Source: Pseudomonas fluorescens | GTDB lineage: Bacteria; Pseudomonadota; Gammaproteobacteria; Pseudomonadales; Pseudomonadaceae | Assembly (NCBI RefSeq): GCF_000730425.1 | Contig: NZ_CP008896.1 | Location: forward strand, 2,418,001 to 2,482,000 | Direction of reading: 5' to 3' | DNA: 64,000 nt | Program-made: the position numbers and the translations under genes | The notes under the pieces: generated by a model | The model's input: only the letters and a program-made list of their open reading frames with translations | What the model was told of the DNA's origin: nothing | The model's database searches: none | In this document: positions 9,103 through 17,922 of the stretch, in pieces | Numbering within the stretch: position 1 is the first letter of the stretch | How the letters are laid out: every line of letters starts with the position of its first letter

Positions 9103-9666
9103 TCAGAGGCCGGTCCAGGCGCTGACAAACGCCGTGATGTCTTCTTTCGCCGCCGTACGCGGCGGGTTCTGCGCGGTGCCCAGGTACAGGAAGCCGATGA
9201 CTTCTTCACCGCTGCTCAACCCCAAACCCTTGGCCACATGCGCCGAATACGATAACTCCCCGGTCCGCCACACCGCACCAATCCCCTGGGCATACGCCGC
9301 CAGCAGAATGCCGTGGGCCGCACAGGCCGCCGCCAGCAGTTGCTCGGACTTCGGCACTTTGAAGTGTTCCTGCAGACGGGCAATCACCACCACCACCAAC
9401 GGCGCGCGCAACGGGCCGCTCTGTGCCTTGTCGATGACCGCTTGCGGGGCCTCGGGGTCTTGCAGGCGGGCGGCTTCGGCCAGCAGGGTGCCCATCTGCT
9501 CGCGGGCCGCGCCTTCCACGGTCAGGAAGCGCCAAGGCCGCAGTTGGCCGTGATCCGGCGCACGCATGGCCGCCGCGAACAGCACTTCGCGCTGCTCGGC
9601 AGTAGGCGCCGGCTCCAGCAGGCGCGGCACGGAAACACGGTTGAGCAAAGCGTCGAGAGCCTGCAT
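9103..9666 (-). CDS. nitroreductase-family flavoprotein, YdjA-like
   Basis: A 187-residue FMN-dependent NAD(P)H oxidoreductase fold. The N-terminal FMN-phosphate motif lies in SVPRLLEPAPT, followed by APDHGQLRPWRFL, and the C-terminal GFLYLGTAQNPPRT is the usual end of the single-domain YdjA group. The ATG at 9666 is preferred over longer starts because GGAGG sits about 6 bases upstream and the length fits the family. It is divergent from the di-heme oxidoreductase gene across a 148-base gap and convergent with the chemoreceptor. The physiological substrate is unknown for the group. Confidence 0.85.
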   Translation of the reverse strand: MQALDALLNRVSVPRLLEPAPTAEQREVLFAAAMRAPDHGQLRPWRFLTVEGAAREQMGTLLAEAARLQDPEAPQAVIDKAQSGPLRAPLVVVVIARLQEHFKVPKSEQLLAAACAAHGILLAAYAQGIGAVWRTGELSYSAHVAKGLGLSSGEEVIGFLYLGTAQNPPRTAAKEDITAFVSAWTGL

Positions 9667-9814
9667 TGGCCACCTCCAGGAAAAATGTGCGGCCATTCTA
9701 GCGGGAATGCATCCGATTGGAGCAAACGATAATTGCTCTTATTCAATCCGCCCCGCCCTGTTAGACTTTGCCCCCTGAATTTCATCCACTGTCGCCCGTC
9801 GTCCAGGATTATCG

Positions 9815-11245
9815 ATGCCCCGTTTGCTTCTTCGCCTGTCTGCACTCTTGATGGCCGTGAGCCTGAGTGCCTGCGATGACGCTCCACCCCCGACATTTAC
9901 CCAGGCCGAGCCAGGTGAGGCGCGCTCGGGAGGCAGCACGACGGTCAGGAAAACCGACCAGAACGCCTTTTCGCTGCCTTCAGCGAACCTGGCGCCGACA
10001 CGCCGCCTGGATTTCAGCGTCGGCAACAGTTTTTTCCGCAACCCGTGGGTGATCGCCCCGGCCACCACCACCGCCCGTGATGGGCTGGGGCCGCTGTTCA
10101 ACACCAATGCCTGCCAGAACTGCCATATCAAGGACGGGCGTGGCCATCCGCCGTTGCCGCAGGCCAGCAATGCGGTATCGATGCTGGTGCGCCTGTCGAT
10201 CCCGGACTCGCCGCCCTATGCCAAGGTCATCGAGCAACTGGGTATCGTCCCCGAACCCGTCTATGGCGGGCAGTTGCAAGACATGGCCGTACCTGGTGTG
10301 GTCCCGGAAGGCAAGGTGCGGGTCGACTACACCCCGGTCAACGTCACGTTCAAGGACGGTACGGTGGTCGAGTTGCGCAAGCCGAGCCTGCAGATTACCC
10401 AGCTCGGCTACGGGCCGATGCACCCGGATACACGGTTTTCCGCCCGCGTGGCCCCGCCGATGATCGGCCTGGGCTTGCTCGAAGCCATCAGCGATGCGGA
10501 CATCCTGCAAAACGCCAGCAAACACCCGGACAAAAACGGCGTGCTCGGCCGCCCGAACTGGGTCTGGGATGATGCCGAACAAAAAACCGTGCTCGGGCGC
10601 TTTGGCTGGAAAGCCGGGCAGCCCAACCTCAACCAACAAAATGTTCACGCGTTTTCTGGTGATATGGGCCTGACCACCCGCCTGAGACCCGTCGATGACT
10701 GCACTGATGCCCAAGTTGCCTGCAAGCAGGCGCCCAACGGCAACGGCGAACATGGCGAGCAGGAAGTCAGCGATAACATCCTGCGCCTGGTGCTGTTCTA
10801 CACCCGTAACCTGGCCGTCCCGGCACGCCGTGATGTCAATGCGCAACAGGTGCTGGCCGGCAAGAACCTGTTTTTCCAGGCTGGCTGCCAGTCGTGCCAT
10901 ACGCCGAAATTCACCACCGCCAGCAACGCCGCTGAACCTGAGTTGGCCAACCAGGTGATCCGCCCCTACAGCGACTTGCTGCTGCACGACATGGGCGAAG
11001 GCCTGGCCGACAACCGTACCGAATTCAAGGCCGGTGGCCGCGACTGGCGCACGCCGCCGTTGTGGGGCATTGGCCTGACGCAAAACGTCAGTGGCCACAC
11101 CCAGTTCCTGCATGACGGGCGCGCCCGCAACCTGCTTGAAGCCGTGCTGTGGCACGGCGGTGAAGCCCAGGCGGCGCAACAACATGTGTTGTCGTTTAAC
11201 GCCGAGCAACGCGCCGCGTTGCTCGCGTTCCTGAATTCTCTATAA
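9815..11245 (+). CDS. di-heme c-type oxidoreductase lipoprotein (DHOR/thiol oxidoreductase-like family)
   Basis: A 476-residue exported lipoprotein: hydrophobic signal with lipobox LSAC, Cys20 lipidated. Two c-type heme sites are visible, CQNCH at 100-104 and CQSCH at 358-362, and further conserved stretches are TARDGLGPLFN and WRTPPLWGIG. The family is annotated as di-heme oxidoreductase or 'thiol oxidoreductase-like', but no reaction is established. It starts an apparent three-gene unit with an imelysin-family lipoprotein and a DUF1513 protein, the order seen near PA4371-PA4373 of P. aeruginosa as I recall it. The upstream gap holds a GATAATTGCTCTTATTC stretch (9728-9744) that is only vaguely Fur-like. 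Inference: periplasmic redox chemistry linked to iron acquisition. Confidence 0.85.
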   Translation: MPRLLLRLSALLMAVSLSACDDAPPPTFTQAEPGEARSGGSTTVRKTDQNAFSLPSANLAPTRRLDFSVGNSFFRNPWVIAPATTTARDGLGPLFNTNACQNCHIKDGRGHPPLPQASNAVSMLVRLSIPDSPPYAKVIEQLGIVPEPVYGGQLQDMAVPGVVPEGKVRVDYTPVNVTFKDGTVVELRKPSLQITQLGYGPMHPDTRFSARVAPPMIGLGLLEAISDADILQNASKHPDKNGVLGRPNWVWDDAEQKTVLGRFGWKAGQPNLNQQNVHAFSGDMGLTTRLRPVDDCTDAQVACKQAPNGNGEHGEQEVSDNILRLVLFYTRNLAVPARRDVNAQQVLAGKNLFFQAGCQSCHTPKFTTASNAAEPELANQVIRPYSDLLLHDMGEGLADNRTEFKAGGRDWRTPPLWGIGLTQNVSGHTQFLHDGRARNLLEAVLWHGGEAQAAQQHVLSFNAEQRAALLAFLNSL

Positions 11246-11276
11246 GCTTTGCCCCAATTAATGAAGGGAGCTCGAC

Positions 11277-12341
11277 ATGTTCCGTCCCAAGTTGTTGTTC
11301 ACCAGCCTGGCCGCCCTGGCTCTGGGTGCCTGCTCACCGCAGGATCCGCAAGCGGTCACTTCAGCGGCCATCGCCAAACAAGTGATCCTGCCGACCTACA
11401 GCCGCTGGGTCGAAGCTGACCGGCAGTTGGCCGTCAGCGCCCTGGCCTATTGCCAGGGCAAGGAGTCCCTGGAAACCGCCCGCGCCGATTTCCTCCACGC
11501 ACAAAAGGCCTGGGCCGAGTTGCAACCGCTGCTGATCGGCCCGCTGGCCGAAGGCAATCGCGCCTGGCAGGTGCAGTTCTGGCCCGACAAGAAAAACCTC
11601 GTCGGCCGCCAGGTCGAGCAACTGGCCACCGCCCAGCCGCAGATCGATGCCGCCGCGTTGGCCAAGTCCAGCGTCGTGGTGCAAGGCCTGTCGGCCTACG
11701 AATACATCCTGTATGACGCCAGGACCGACATCACCAACGAAGCCCAGAAAGCCCGCTACTGCCCGCTGCTGATCGCCATCGGCGAGCGCCAGAAGCAACT
11801 GGCCGAAGAGATTCTGGCGAGCTGGAACAGCACCGACGGCATGCTCGCGCAGATGACCAAGTTTCCTAACCAGCGCTACGCCGATTCCCACGAGGCCATC
11901 GCCGAACTGCTGCGGGTGCAGGTCACGGCCCTGGACACCCTGAAGAAAAAACTCGGCACGCCGATGGGTCGCCTGTCCAAGGGCATTCCCCAGCCGTTCC
12001 AGGCCGATGCATGGCGCAGCCAATCGTCCCTGCAAGGCTTGCAGGCCAGCCTCGCGGCAGCCCAGACCGTCTGGGTCGGGGTCGACAACAAGGGCCTGCG
12101 CGGCCTGCTGCCTGCCGACCAGAAGCCTCTGGCCGAGAAGATCGACGCCGCCTACGCAGCCTCCCTGAAACTGTTCGACAGCAACCAGCGCTCGCTCAAT
12201 GAACTGTTGGCGGACGATGCCGGGCGCCAGCAACTCAACGATCTCTACGACAGCCTCAACGTGGTCCACCGCCTGCACGAAGGTGAACTGGCCAAGGCGC
12301 TGGGCATCCAACTGGGCTTCAACGCCAACGACGGTGACTGA
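11277..12341 (+). CDS. imelysin-family lipoprotein with altered GxHxxE motif
   Basis: A 354-residue exported lipoprotein (lipobox LGAC, Cys19) of the imelysin/EfeO-like helical family, which includes IcmP and iron-uptake proteins. The four-helix repeats are visible as HAQKAWAELQPL (about 74-85) and the region after residue 290. The position of the family's GxHxxE motif reads GLSAYE (137-142), with Ser in place of His. The ATG has GGGAG upstream and the gap to the DHOR gene is 31 bases, so the two are probably co-transcribed. Its TGA overlaps the next ATG by one base (TGATG), suggesting translational coupling. Binding of iron or heme in the periplasm is inferred from family and neighbours. Confidence 0.82.
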   Translation: MFRPKLLFTSLAALALGACSPQDPQAVTSAAIAKQVILPTYSRWVEADRQLAVSALAYCQGKESLETARADFLHAQKAWAELQPLLIGPLAEGNRAWQVQFWPDKKNLVGRQVEQLATAQPQIDAAALAKSSVVVQGLSAYEYILYDARTDITNEAQKARYCPLLIAIGERQKQLAEEILASWNSTDGMLAQMTKFPNQRYADSHEAIAELLRVQVTALDTLKKKLGTPMGRLSKGIPQPFQADAWRSQSSLQGLQASLAAAQTVWVGVDNKGLRGLLPADQKPLAEKIDAAYAASLKLFDSNQRSLNELLADDAGRQQLNDLYDSLNVVHRLHEGELAKALGIQLGFNANDGD

Positions 12342-13441
12342 TGATGCTCAGGCGACAGGCTTTGGCCATTGGTAGCGTGCTGCTCAGTGCAATCACCCTG
12401 GGCGGCTGGACGCTGTTCAAGCGCAAGGGCGACAGCCCACTGCTGCTGTCGGCCCGGGATGATGGCGATGGCAAACACTACGCCGTGGGCTATCGCCTGG
12501 ATGGCACCCAGGTGTTCGCCACCCAGGTCGGCCAGCGCTGCCACGACATCATTAACCATCCGACCCTGCCCATCGCCCTGTTCGTGGCTCGCCGCCCGGG
12601 CACCGAGAGCTATCTGGTGGACCTGCGCGACGGCACGCTGTTGCAAACCGTGACGTCCCAGGCCAACCGGCACTTCTATGGCCATGCGGTGATCCACAAG
12701 AGTGGCGACTGGCTGTATGCCACGGAAAACGACACCACTGACCCCGGTCGCGGCTTGCTGGGGGTGTACAGGTTCGAAGGTGAGCGCCTGGTGCACAGTG
12801 GCGAAATTTCCACACACGGCATCGGCCCGCACCAGGTGTCGTGGATGCCGGATGGCGAGACCCTGATCGTGGCCAATGGCGGCATTCGCACCGAGGCCGA
12901 GAGCCGGGTCGAGATGAACCTTAACGCCATGGAGCCCAGCCTGGTGCTGATGCAACGTGACGGGACGCTGTTGAGCAAGGAAACCCTGGGCCAGCAGATG
13001 AACAGCGTGCGTCATATGGGGATCGCCAGCGATGGCACGATTCTCACCGGGCAACAGTTCATGGGGCCATCACAGGAGCGCTCCGAACTGTTGGCGATCA
13101 AGCGCCCGGGACAACCGTTCGTGGCGTTCCCGGTGGCGGACGAGCAATTGCAGGCCATGGGGCACTACACCGCCAGCGTGGCCGTGCACAGTGAACTGCG
13201 CCTGGTGGCACTGACTGCGCCACGGGGCAATCGCTTTTTTATCTGGGACATGGACAGCGCCGAACTGCGCCTGGACGGGCCGTTGCCCGACTGCGCCGGC
13301 GTGGGTGCGGTGGCCGACGGGTTCGTCGTGACCTCCGGCCAGGGCCGTTGCCGCTTCTACGATTGCCGGCAGCCACAACTGGTGGCCAAGCCCCTGGAAT
13401 TACCCGCAGGGCTCTGGGACAACCATCTGCATCTGATCTGA
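12341..13441 (+). CDS. DUF1513 protein, predicted periplasmic beta-propeller
   Basis: A 366-residue protein that begins MMLRRQALAIGSVLLSAITLGGW, a signal peptide or anchor with a twin-Arg-like but incomplete motif (LRRQAL). The rest is rich in short beta strands and repeated blade-like units (RPGTESYLVDL, NDTTDPGRGLLGVY, SWMPDGETLIVANGG), consistent with the propeller fold assigned to DUF1513. No catalytic residues can be named. Its start overlaps the imelysin stop by one base; an in-frame ATG three bases later is equally possible. It is always seen with imelysin and DHOR genes in the clusters I know, so it probably acts with them. Confidence 0.82.
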   Translation: MMLRRQALAIGSVLLSAITLGGWTLFKRKGDSPLLLSARDDGDGKHYAVGYRLDGTQVFATQVGQRCHDIINHPTLPIALFVARRPGTESYLVDLRDGTLLQTVTSQANRHFYGHAVIHKSGDWLYATENDTTDPGRGLLGVYRFEGERLVHSGEISTHGIGPHQVSWMPDGETLIVANGGIRTEAESRVEMNLNAMEPSLVLMQRDGTLLSKETLGQQMNSVRHMGIASDGTILTGQQFMGPSQERSELLAIKRPGQPFVAFPVADEQLQAMGHYTASVAVHSELRLVALTAPRGNRFFIWDMDSAELRLDGPLPDCAGVGAVADGFVVTSGQGRCRFYDCRQPQLVAKPLELPAGLWDNHLHLI

Positions 13442-13575
13442 TCGCAAGCGCCGGTTTGCTGGCGTCTACAGGGGGGCTGACTGTCAAAAATGCCAGTTGG
13501 AATCCCCCGGGCACTCGGAGTATGTGCCCAATCGTTCACCCTCGCCTGCCTCAGTTTTTTCCAAGGAATCGGAAT

Positions 13576-14739
13576 ATGCTGCGTCGTCGCATGCTGATCA
13601 TGTTGGCCGTTGTGCTGCTAATCGTCCTGCTGTTGGGGGGCTTCAAGGCCTTCTCCATTTACCGGCAGATCCAGGTCTTTTCTGCGCCCAAACCGCCGAT
13701 CAGCGTAGCGGTTGCCACAGCGGTCGAGCAGCCCTGGCAACAGCGCCTGCCAGCGGTGGGTACGCTCAAGGCCTTGCAAGGGGTGAACCTCGCCCTGGAG
13801 ATCGCCGGCACCGTCAAGGACGTGCAGTTCGAGTCCGGGCAGAAGGTCAAGGCCGGGCAGCCACTGGTGCAACTGGACAGCGCGGTGGAAGATGCCCTGC
13901 TGCAAACCGCCGTGGCCGACCTCGGCCTGGCCCAGCTCGATTACGGGCGCGGTAGCCAACTGGTGGGCAGCCAGGCGATCTCCAAGGGCGAGTTCGACCG
14001 GCTCTCGGCGCAACTGCAAAAAAACAAGGCCACGGTCAACCAGCTCAAGGCATCCCTGGCCAAGAAACATATCGTCGCGCCGTTCAGCGGCACTATCGGC
14101 ATCCGTCAGGTGGATGTCGGCGACTACCTGGCCAGCGGCACGGTCATCGCCACCTTGCAGGACCTGAGCAGCCTCTACGTGGATTTCTATGTGCCCGAGC
14201 AATTGGTGCCCAGGCTGGCTGTCGGCCAGGGGGTACAAGTGCAAGTCTCGGCCTACCCGAAACAGACCTTCCCCGGCACCCTCAGCGCCATCAACCCCAA
14301 AGTCGAAAGCAGCACCCGCAACGTGCGGGTGCGGGCGACCCTGGCCAACCCGGACAATAAACTGCTGCCGGGCATGTTCAGCAGCCTGCAAGTGTTGCTG
14401 CCCAACCCGCAGGTGCAGGTTGTGGTGCCAGAAAGTGCGATTACCTACACCCTCTACGGCAATTCAGCCTACGTGGTCGTGCAGAAAAAAACCGCGGATG
14501 GCAGCCTCGAAAAAGATGCCGGCGGCCAACCGATATTGATTGCCGAACGGCGGTTTATCGAAACCGGCGAACGGCGCGACGGCCTGGTGCTGGTGACCAA
14601 GGGCCTGAGCGGTGGCGAACAAGTGGTGAGTGCCGGGCAGATCAAGCTCGACACCGGTGCGCATATCGCCATTACCCCGGATAAGAACCTACCGGCCATC
14701 CCTGGCCAGCCTTCGCGCAACGACGGTTCAAGGAACTGA
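13576..14739 (+). CDS. mexV: RND efflux periplasmic adaptor, MexV-like
   Basis: A 387-residue membrane-fusion protein. It is anchored by an N-terminal helix (about 7-25) with no lipobox Cys. The biotinyl-lipoyl half-motifs flank a short coiled hairpin: VNLALEIAGTVKDVQFESGQKVKAGQPLV (start about 76; Gly-rich turn GxVxxVxFxxGxxVxxGxxL) and IVAPFSGTIGIRQVDVGDYL (about 172-191). The beta-barrel and membrane-proximal domains follow to about 370. The ATG at 13576 has AAGGA 8 bases upstream and gives the usual family length; the frame is open further upstream but that part is not adaptor-like. The pump gene follows 3 bases after its stop. Name taken from synteny with mexVW after the imelysin cluster. 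Confidence 0.78.
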   Translation: MLRRRMLIMLAVVLLIVLLLGGFKAFSIYRQIQVFSAPKPPISVAVATAVEQPWQQRLPAVGTLKALQGVNLALEIAGTVKDVQFESGQKVKAGQPLVQLDSAVEDALLQTAVADLGLAQLDYGRGSQLVGSQAISKGEFDRLSAQLQKNKATVNQLKASLAKKHIVAPFSGTIGIRQVDVGDYLASGTVIATLQDLSSLYVDFYVPEQLVPRLAVGQGVQVQVSAYPKQTFPGTLSAINPKVESSTRNVRVRATLANPDNKLLPGMFSSLQVLLPNPQVQVVVPESAITYTLYGNSAYVVVQKKTADGSLEKDAGGQPILIAERRFIETGERRDGLVLVTKGLSGGEQVVSAGQIKLDTGAHIAITPDKNLPAIPGQPSRNDGSRN

Positions 14740-14742
14740 GCC

Positions 14743-17700
14743 ATGGCGTTTACCGACACGTTTATCCGCCGCCCGGTGCTGGCTATGGTGGTCAGCCTGC
14801 TGATCGTGCTCCTGGGTTTGCAGGCCTACAGCAAACTGCCGCTGCGCCAGTACCCGTCCATGGAGAATGCGCTGATCACGGTGACCACCGCGTACCCCGG
14901 GGCCAATGCCGAGACGATCCAGGGCTACATCACCCAACCCTTGCAGCAAAGCCTGGCAAGCGCCGAAGGCATTGACTACATGACCTCGGTCAGTCGCCAG
15001 AACTTCTCGGTGATTTCCATCTATGCGCGGATCGGCGCCAACAGCGACCGCCTGTTCACTGAGCTGCTGGCCAAGGCCAACGAGGTGAAGAACAAGCTGC
15101 CCCAGGATGCCGAGGATCCGGTATTGAGCAAAGAGGCGGCAGACGCTTCGGCGCTGATGTACATCAGTTTCTCCAGCCAGCAACTGAGCAACCCACAGAT
15201 CACCGACTACCTGTCCCGGGTGATCCAGCCCAAGCTTGCGACCCTGCCCGGCATGGCCGAAGCCGAGATCCTTGGCAACCAGGTATTTGCCATGCGCCTG
15301 TGGCTGGACCCGGTCAAGCTCGCCGGCTTCGGCCTGAGCGCTGGCGACGTCACGAATGCCGTGCGCAACTACAACTTTCTCTCCGCTGCCGGCGAAGTGA
15401 AGGGCGAGTATGTGGTCACCAGCATCAACGCCAATACCGACCTCAAGACCGCCGAGGCCTTCGCCGCCATCACCGTGAAGACCGATGGCGATAGCCGGGT
15501 GCTGCTCGGCGATGTGGCCCGGGTGGAAATGGGCGCGGAAAACTACAACGCCATCAGTTCATTTGGCGGCACGCCGTCGGTGTACATCGGCATCAAGGCC
15601 ACGCCCAGCGCCAACCCGTTGGATGTGATCAAGGAAGTGCGCAAGATCATGCCGCAGCTGGAGTCCCAGTTGCCGCCCAACCTCAAGGCAGAAATCGCCT
15701 ACGACGCCACGCTGTTTATCCAGGCGTCCATCAACGAGGTGGTCAAGACCCTGTTTGAAGCGGTGTTGATCGTAGTCGTCGTGGTGTTCCTGTTTCTCGG
15801 AGCACTGCGCTCGGTGGTGATCCCAGTGGTCACCATCCCGCTGTCGATGATTGGCGTGCTGTTTTTCATGCAACTGATGGGCTACTCCATCAACCTGCTG
15901 ACGCTACTGGCAATGGTCCTGGCCATCGGCCTGGTGGTGGACGATGCGATTGTGGTGGTGGAGAACATCCACCGCCATATCGAAGAAGGCAAGACGCCGC
16001 TGGACGCTGCGCTGGAAGGCGCGCGAGAGATTGCAGTGCCGGTGGTGTCGATGACCATCACCCTGGCGGCGGTGTATGCGCCGATTGGTTTCCTGGAGGG
16101 GCTGACCGGAGCGTTGTTCAAGGAATTCGCCCTGACCCTGGCGGGCGCGGTGGTGATTTCCGGCATCGTCGCGCTGACCCTGTCACCGATGATGTGCGCG
16201 CTGCTGCTGCGCCATGACGAGAACCCCACGGGCCTGGCCCATCGCCTGGACCGGATTTTCGATGGTCTCAAGCGCCGTTACCAGACGCTGCTGCACGGCA
16301 CCTTGAATACCCGGCCGGTGGTGATTGTGTTTGCGCTGATCGTGCTGTGCCTGATTCCGGTGTTCCTCAAGTTCACCCAGTCGCAACTGGCCCCGGACGA
16401 AGACCAGGGCATTATCTTTATGATGGCCAACGCGCCGCAGCCGACCAACCTGGACTACCTGAACACCTATACCGACGAGTTCATCGCGATCTTCAAGGAC
16501 TTCCCGGAGTACTACTCCTCGTTCCAGATCAACGGGTTCAATGGCGTGCAATCGGGTATCGGCGGCTTCCTGCTCAAGCCATGGAACGAGCGCGAGCGCA
16601 CACAAATGCAGATCCTGCCTGAGGTGCAGAAGCGCCTGGAACAGATCCCCGGCCTGCAGGTGTTCGGCTTCAATCTGCCATCGCTGCCTGGTACCGGCGA
16701 AGGCCTGCCTTTCGGTTTTGTGATCAACACGCCCAATGACTATGAGTCATTGCTGCAAGTGGCCAACCGCGTGAAGAAACGCGCTATGGAGTCGGGCAAG
16801 TTCGCCTTTATGGATATCGACCTGGCATTCGACAAACCCGAAGTGGTGGTGGATATCGACCGCGCCAAAGCGGCGCAGATGGGGGTGTCGATGCAGGATC
16901 TGGGCAGCACCCTGGCGACCTTGCTGGCGGAGGCACAGATCAACCGGTTCACCCTTGATGGGCGCAGCTACAAAGTCATCGCCCAGGTCGAGCGGGCGTA
17001 CCGGGACAACCCTCAATGGCTGAACAATTACTACGTGAAAAACACCCTGGGCGAACTGTTGCCGCTGTCGACCTTGATCAGCGTCAGCGACCGCGCACGG
17101 CCTCGGCAGTTGAATCAGTTCCAGCAACTCAACTCGGCGCTGATCTCGGGTTTTCCGATTGTCAGCATGGGCGAAGCCATCGACACCGTGCGCCAGATCG
17201 CCATCGAAGAAACCCCGGCCGGCTATGCCTTCGACTACAGCGGCGCCTCGCGCCAGTTCATCCAGGAGGGCAGTGCACTATGGGTCACCTTTGGCCTGGC
17301 ACTGGCAATCATCTTCCTGGTGCTGGCGGCACAGTTCGAGAGCTTCCGTGACCCGCTGGTGATTCTGGTGACGGTGCCGCTGTCGATCTGCGGGGCGTTG
17401 ATCCCACTGTTTCTCGGCTGGTCGAGCATGAATATCTATACCCAGGTGGGGTTGGTGACGTTGATCGGGCTGATCAGCAAGCACGGGATCCTGATCGTCG
17501 AATTCGCCAACCAGTTGCGCAAGGACAAGGGGCTGACATCCCGTGAAGCCGTGGAAGAAGCGGCCGCGATTCGCCTGCGCCCGGTATTGATGACCACCGC
17601 GGCAATGGTGTTTGGCATGGTGCCGTTGATCTTTGCCACAGGAGCGGGGGCGGTCAGCCGATTTGATATCGGGATGGTGATTGCTACCGGGATGTCCGTG

Positions 17701-17781
17701 GGTACGCTGTTTACACTGTTTGTGCTGCCGTGTGTGTATACGCTGCTGGCCAAGCGTGGCCCCTTGTCGGCGGAGGATTGA
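14743..17781 (+). CDS. mexW: RND multidrug efflux transporter, MexW-like (HAE-1 family)
   Basis: A 1012-residue inner-membrane proton antiporter. The usual 12 helices are in two halves: helix 1 at about 11-29, helices 2-6 at about 335-490, helix 7 near 525, helices 8-12 at about 850-1005. Helix 4 carries the proton-relay Asp pair in AIGLVVDDAIVVVENIHRH. Two large periplasmic loops form the porter and docking domains. The N-terminal FIRRPVLAMVVSLLIVLLG is characteristic. It forms an adaptor-pump pair with the preceding gene; no outer-membrane channel gene is adjacent, so an OprM-type protein encoded elsewhere would be needed. Substrate range cannot be read from the sequence. Confidence 0.9.
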   Translation: MAFTDTFIRRPVLAMVVSLLIVLLGLQAYSKLPLRQYPSMENALITVTTAYPGANAETIQGYITQPLQQSLASAEGIDYMTSVSRQNFSVISIYARIGANSDRLFTELLAKANEVKNKLPQDAEDPVLSKEAADASALMYISFSSQQLSNPQITDYLSRVIQPKLATLPGMAEAEILGNQVFAMRLWLDPVKLAGFGLSAGDVTNAVRNYNFLSAAGEVKGEYVVTSINANTDLKTAEAFAAITVKTDGDSRVLLGDVARVEMGAENYNAISSFGGTPSVYIGIKATPSANPLDVIKEVRKIMPQLESQLPPNLKAEIAYDATLFIQASINEVVKTLFEAVLIVVVVVFLFLGALRSVVIPVVTIPLSMIGVLFFMQLMGYSINLLTLLAMVLAIGLVVDDAIVVVENIHRHIEEGKTPLDAALEGAREIAVPVVSMTITLAAVYAPIGFLEGLTGALFKEFALTLAGAVVISGIVALTLSPMMCALLLRHDENPTGLAHRLDRIFDGLKRRYQTLLHGTLNTRPVVIVFALIVLCLIPVFLKFTQSQLAPDEDQGIIFMMANAPQPTNLDYLNTYTDEFIAIFKDFPEYYSSFQINGFNGVQSGIGGFLLKPWNERERTQMQILPEVQKRLEQIPGLQVFGFNLPSLPGTGEGLPFGFVINTPNDYESLLQVANRVKKRAMESGKFAFMDIDLAFDKPEVVVDIDRAKAAQMGVSMQDLGSTLATLLAEAQINRFTLDGRSYKVIAQVERAYRDNPQWLNNYYVKNTLGELLPLSTLISVSDRARPRQLNQFQQLNSALISGFPIVSMGEAIDTVRQIAIEETPAGYAFDYSGASRQFIQEGSALWVTFGLALAIIFLVLAAQFESFRDPLVILVTVPLSICGALIPLFLGWSSMNIYTQVGLVTLIGLISKHGILIVEFANQLRKDKGLTSREAVEEAAAIRLRPVLMTTAAMVFGMVPLIFATGAGAVSRFDIGMVIATGMSVGTLFTLFVLPCVYTLLAKRGPLSAED

Positions 17782-17811
17782 GTCAGGGGCCGCCGCAAGA
17801 CAGCGTATCTC

Positions 17812-17916
17812 CCTGTAGAAGCGGGCTTGCCCGCGAAAATCGTTGACGATGGCGCGGCACTAACAGGTAACCCGAGGTGCCTGTGGGATTTTCGCGGGCA
17901 AGCCCGCTCCTACAGG
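17812..17916. repeat. REP doublet
   Basis: Head CCTGTAGAAGCGGGCTTGCCCGCGAAAATC (17812-17841) pairs with tail GATTTTCGCGGGCAAGCCCGCTCCTACAGG (ending 17916). The arms use a GCGGGCTTGCCCGCG core rather than the GCCGGCTTGCCGGCG core common elsewhere in the window. It separates the convergent mexW and wspR genes and may serve as their shared transcript end. Confidence 0.9.
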
Positions 17917-17922
17917 CCCAGC

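Noticed and set aside
9728..9744. Fur box before the DHOR operon
   Set aside because: GATAA and TTATT halves are present but spaced 6 instead of 9 bases apart, so the match to the 19-base consensus is poor; noted in the gene entry only.
13348..13575. N-terminal extension of the RND adaptor
   Set aside because: The frame is open but overlaps the end of the DUF1513 gene and lacks adaptor-like sequence; the ATG at 13576 has a ribosome site and a signal-anchor start.
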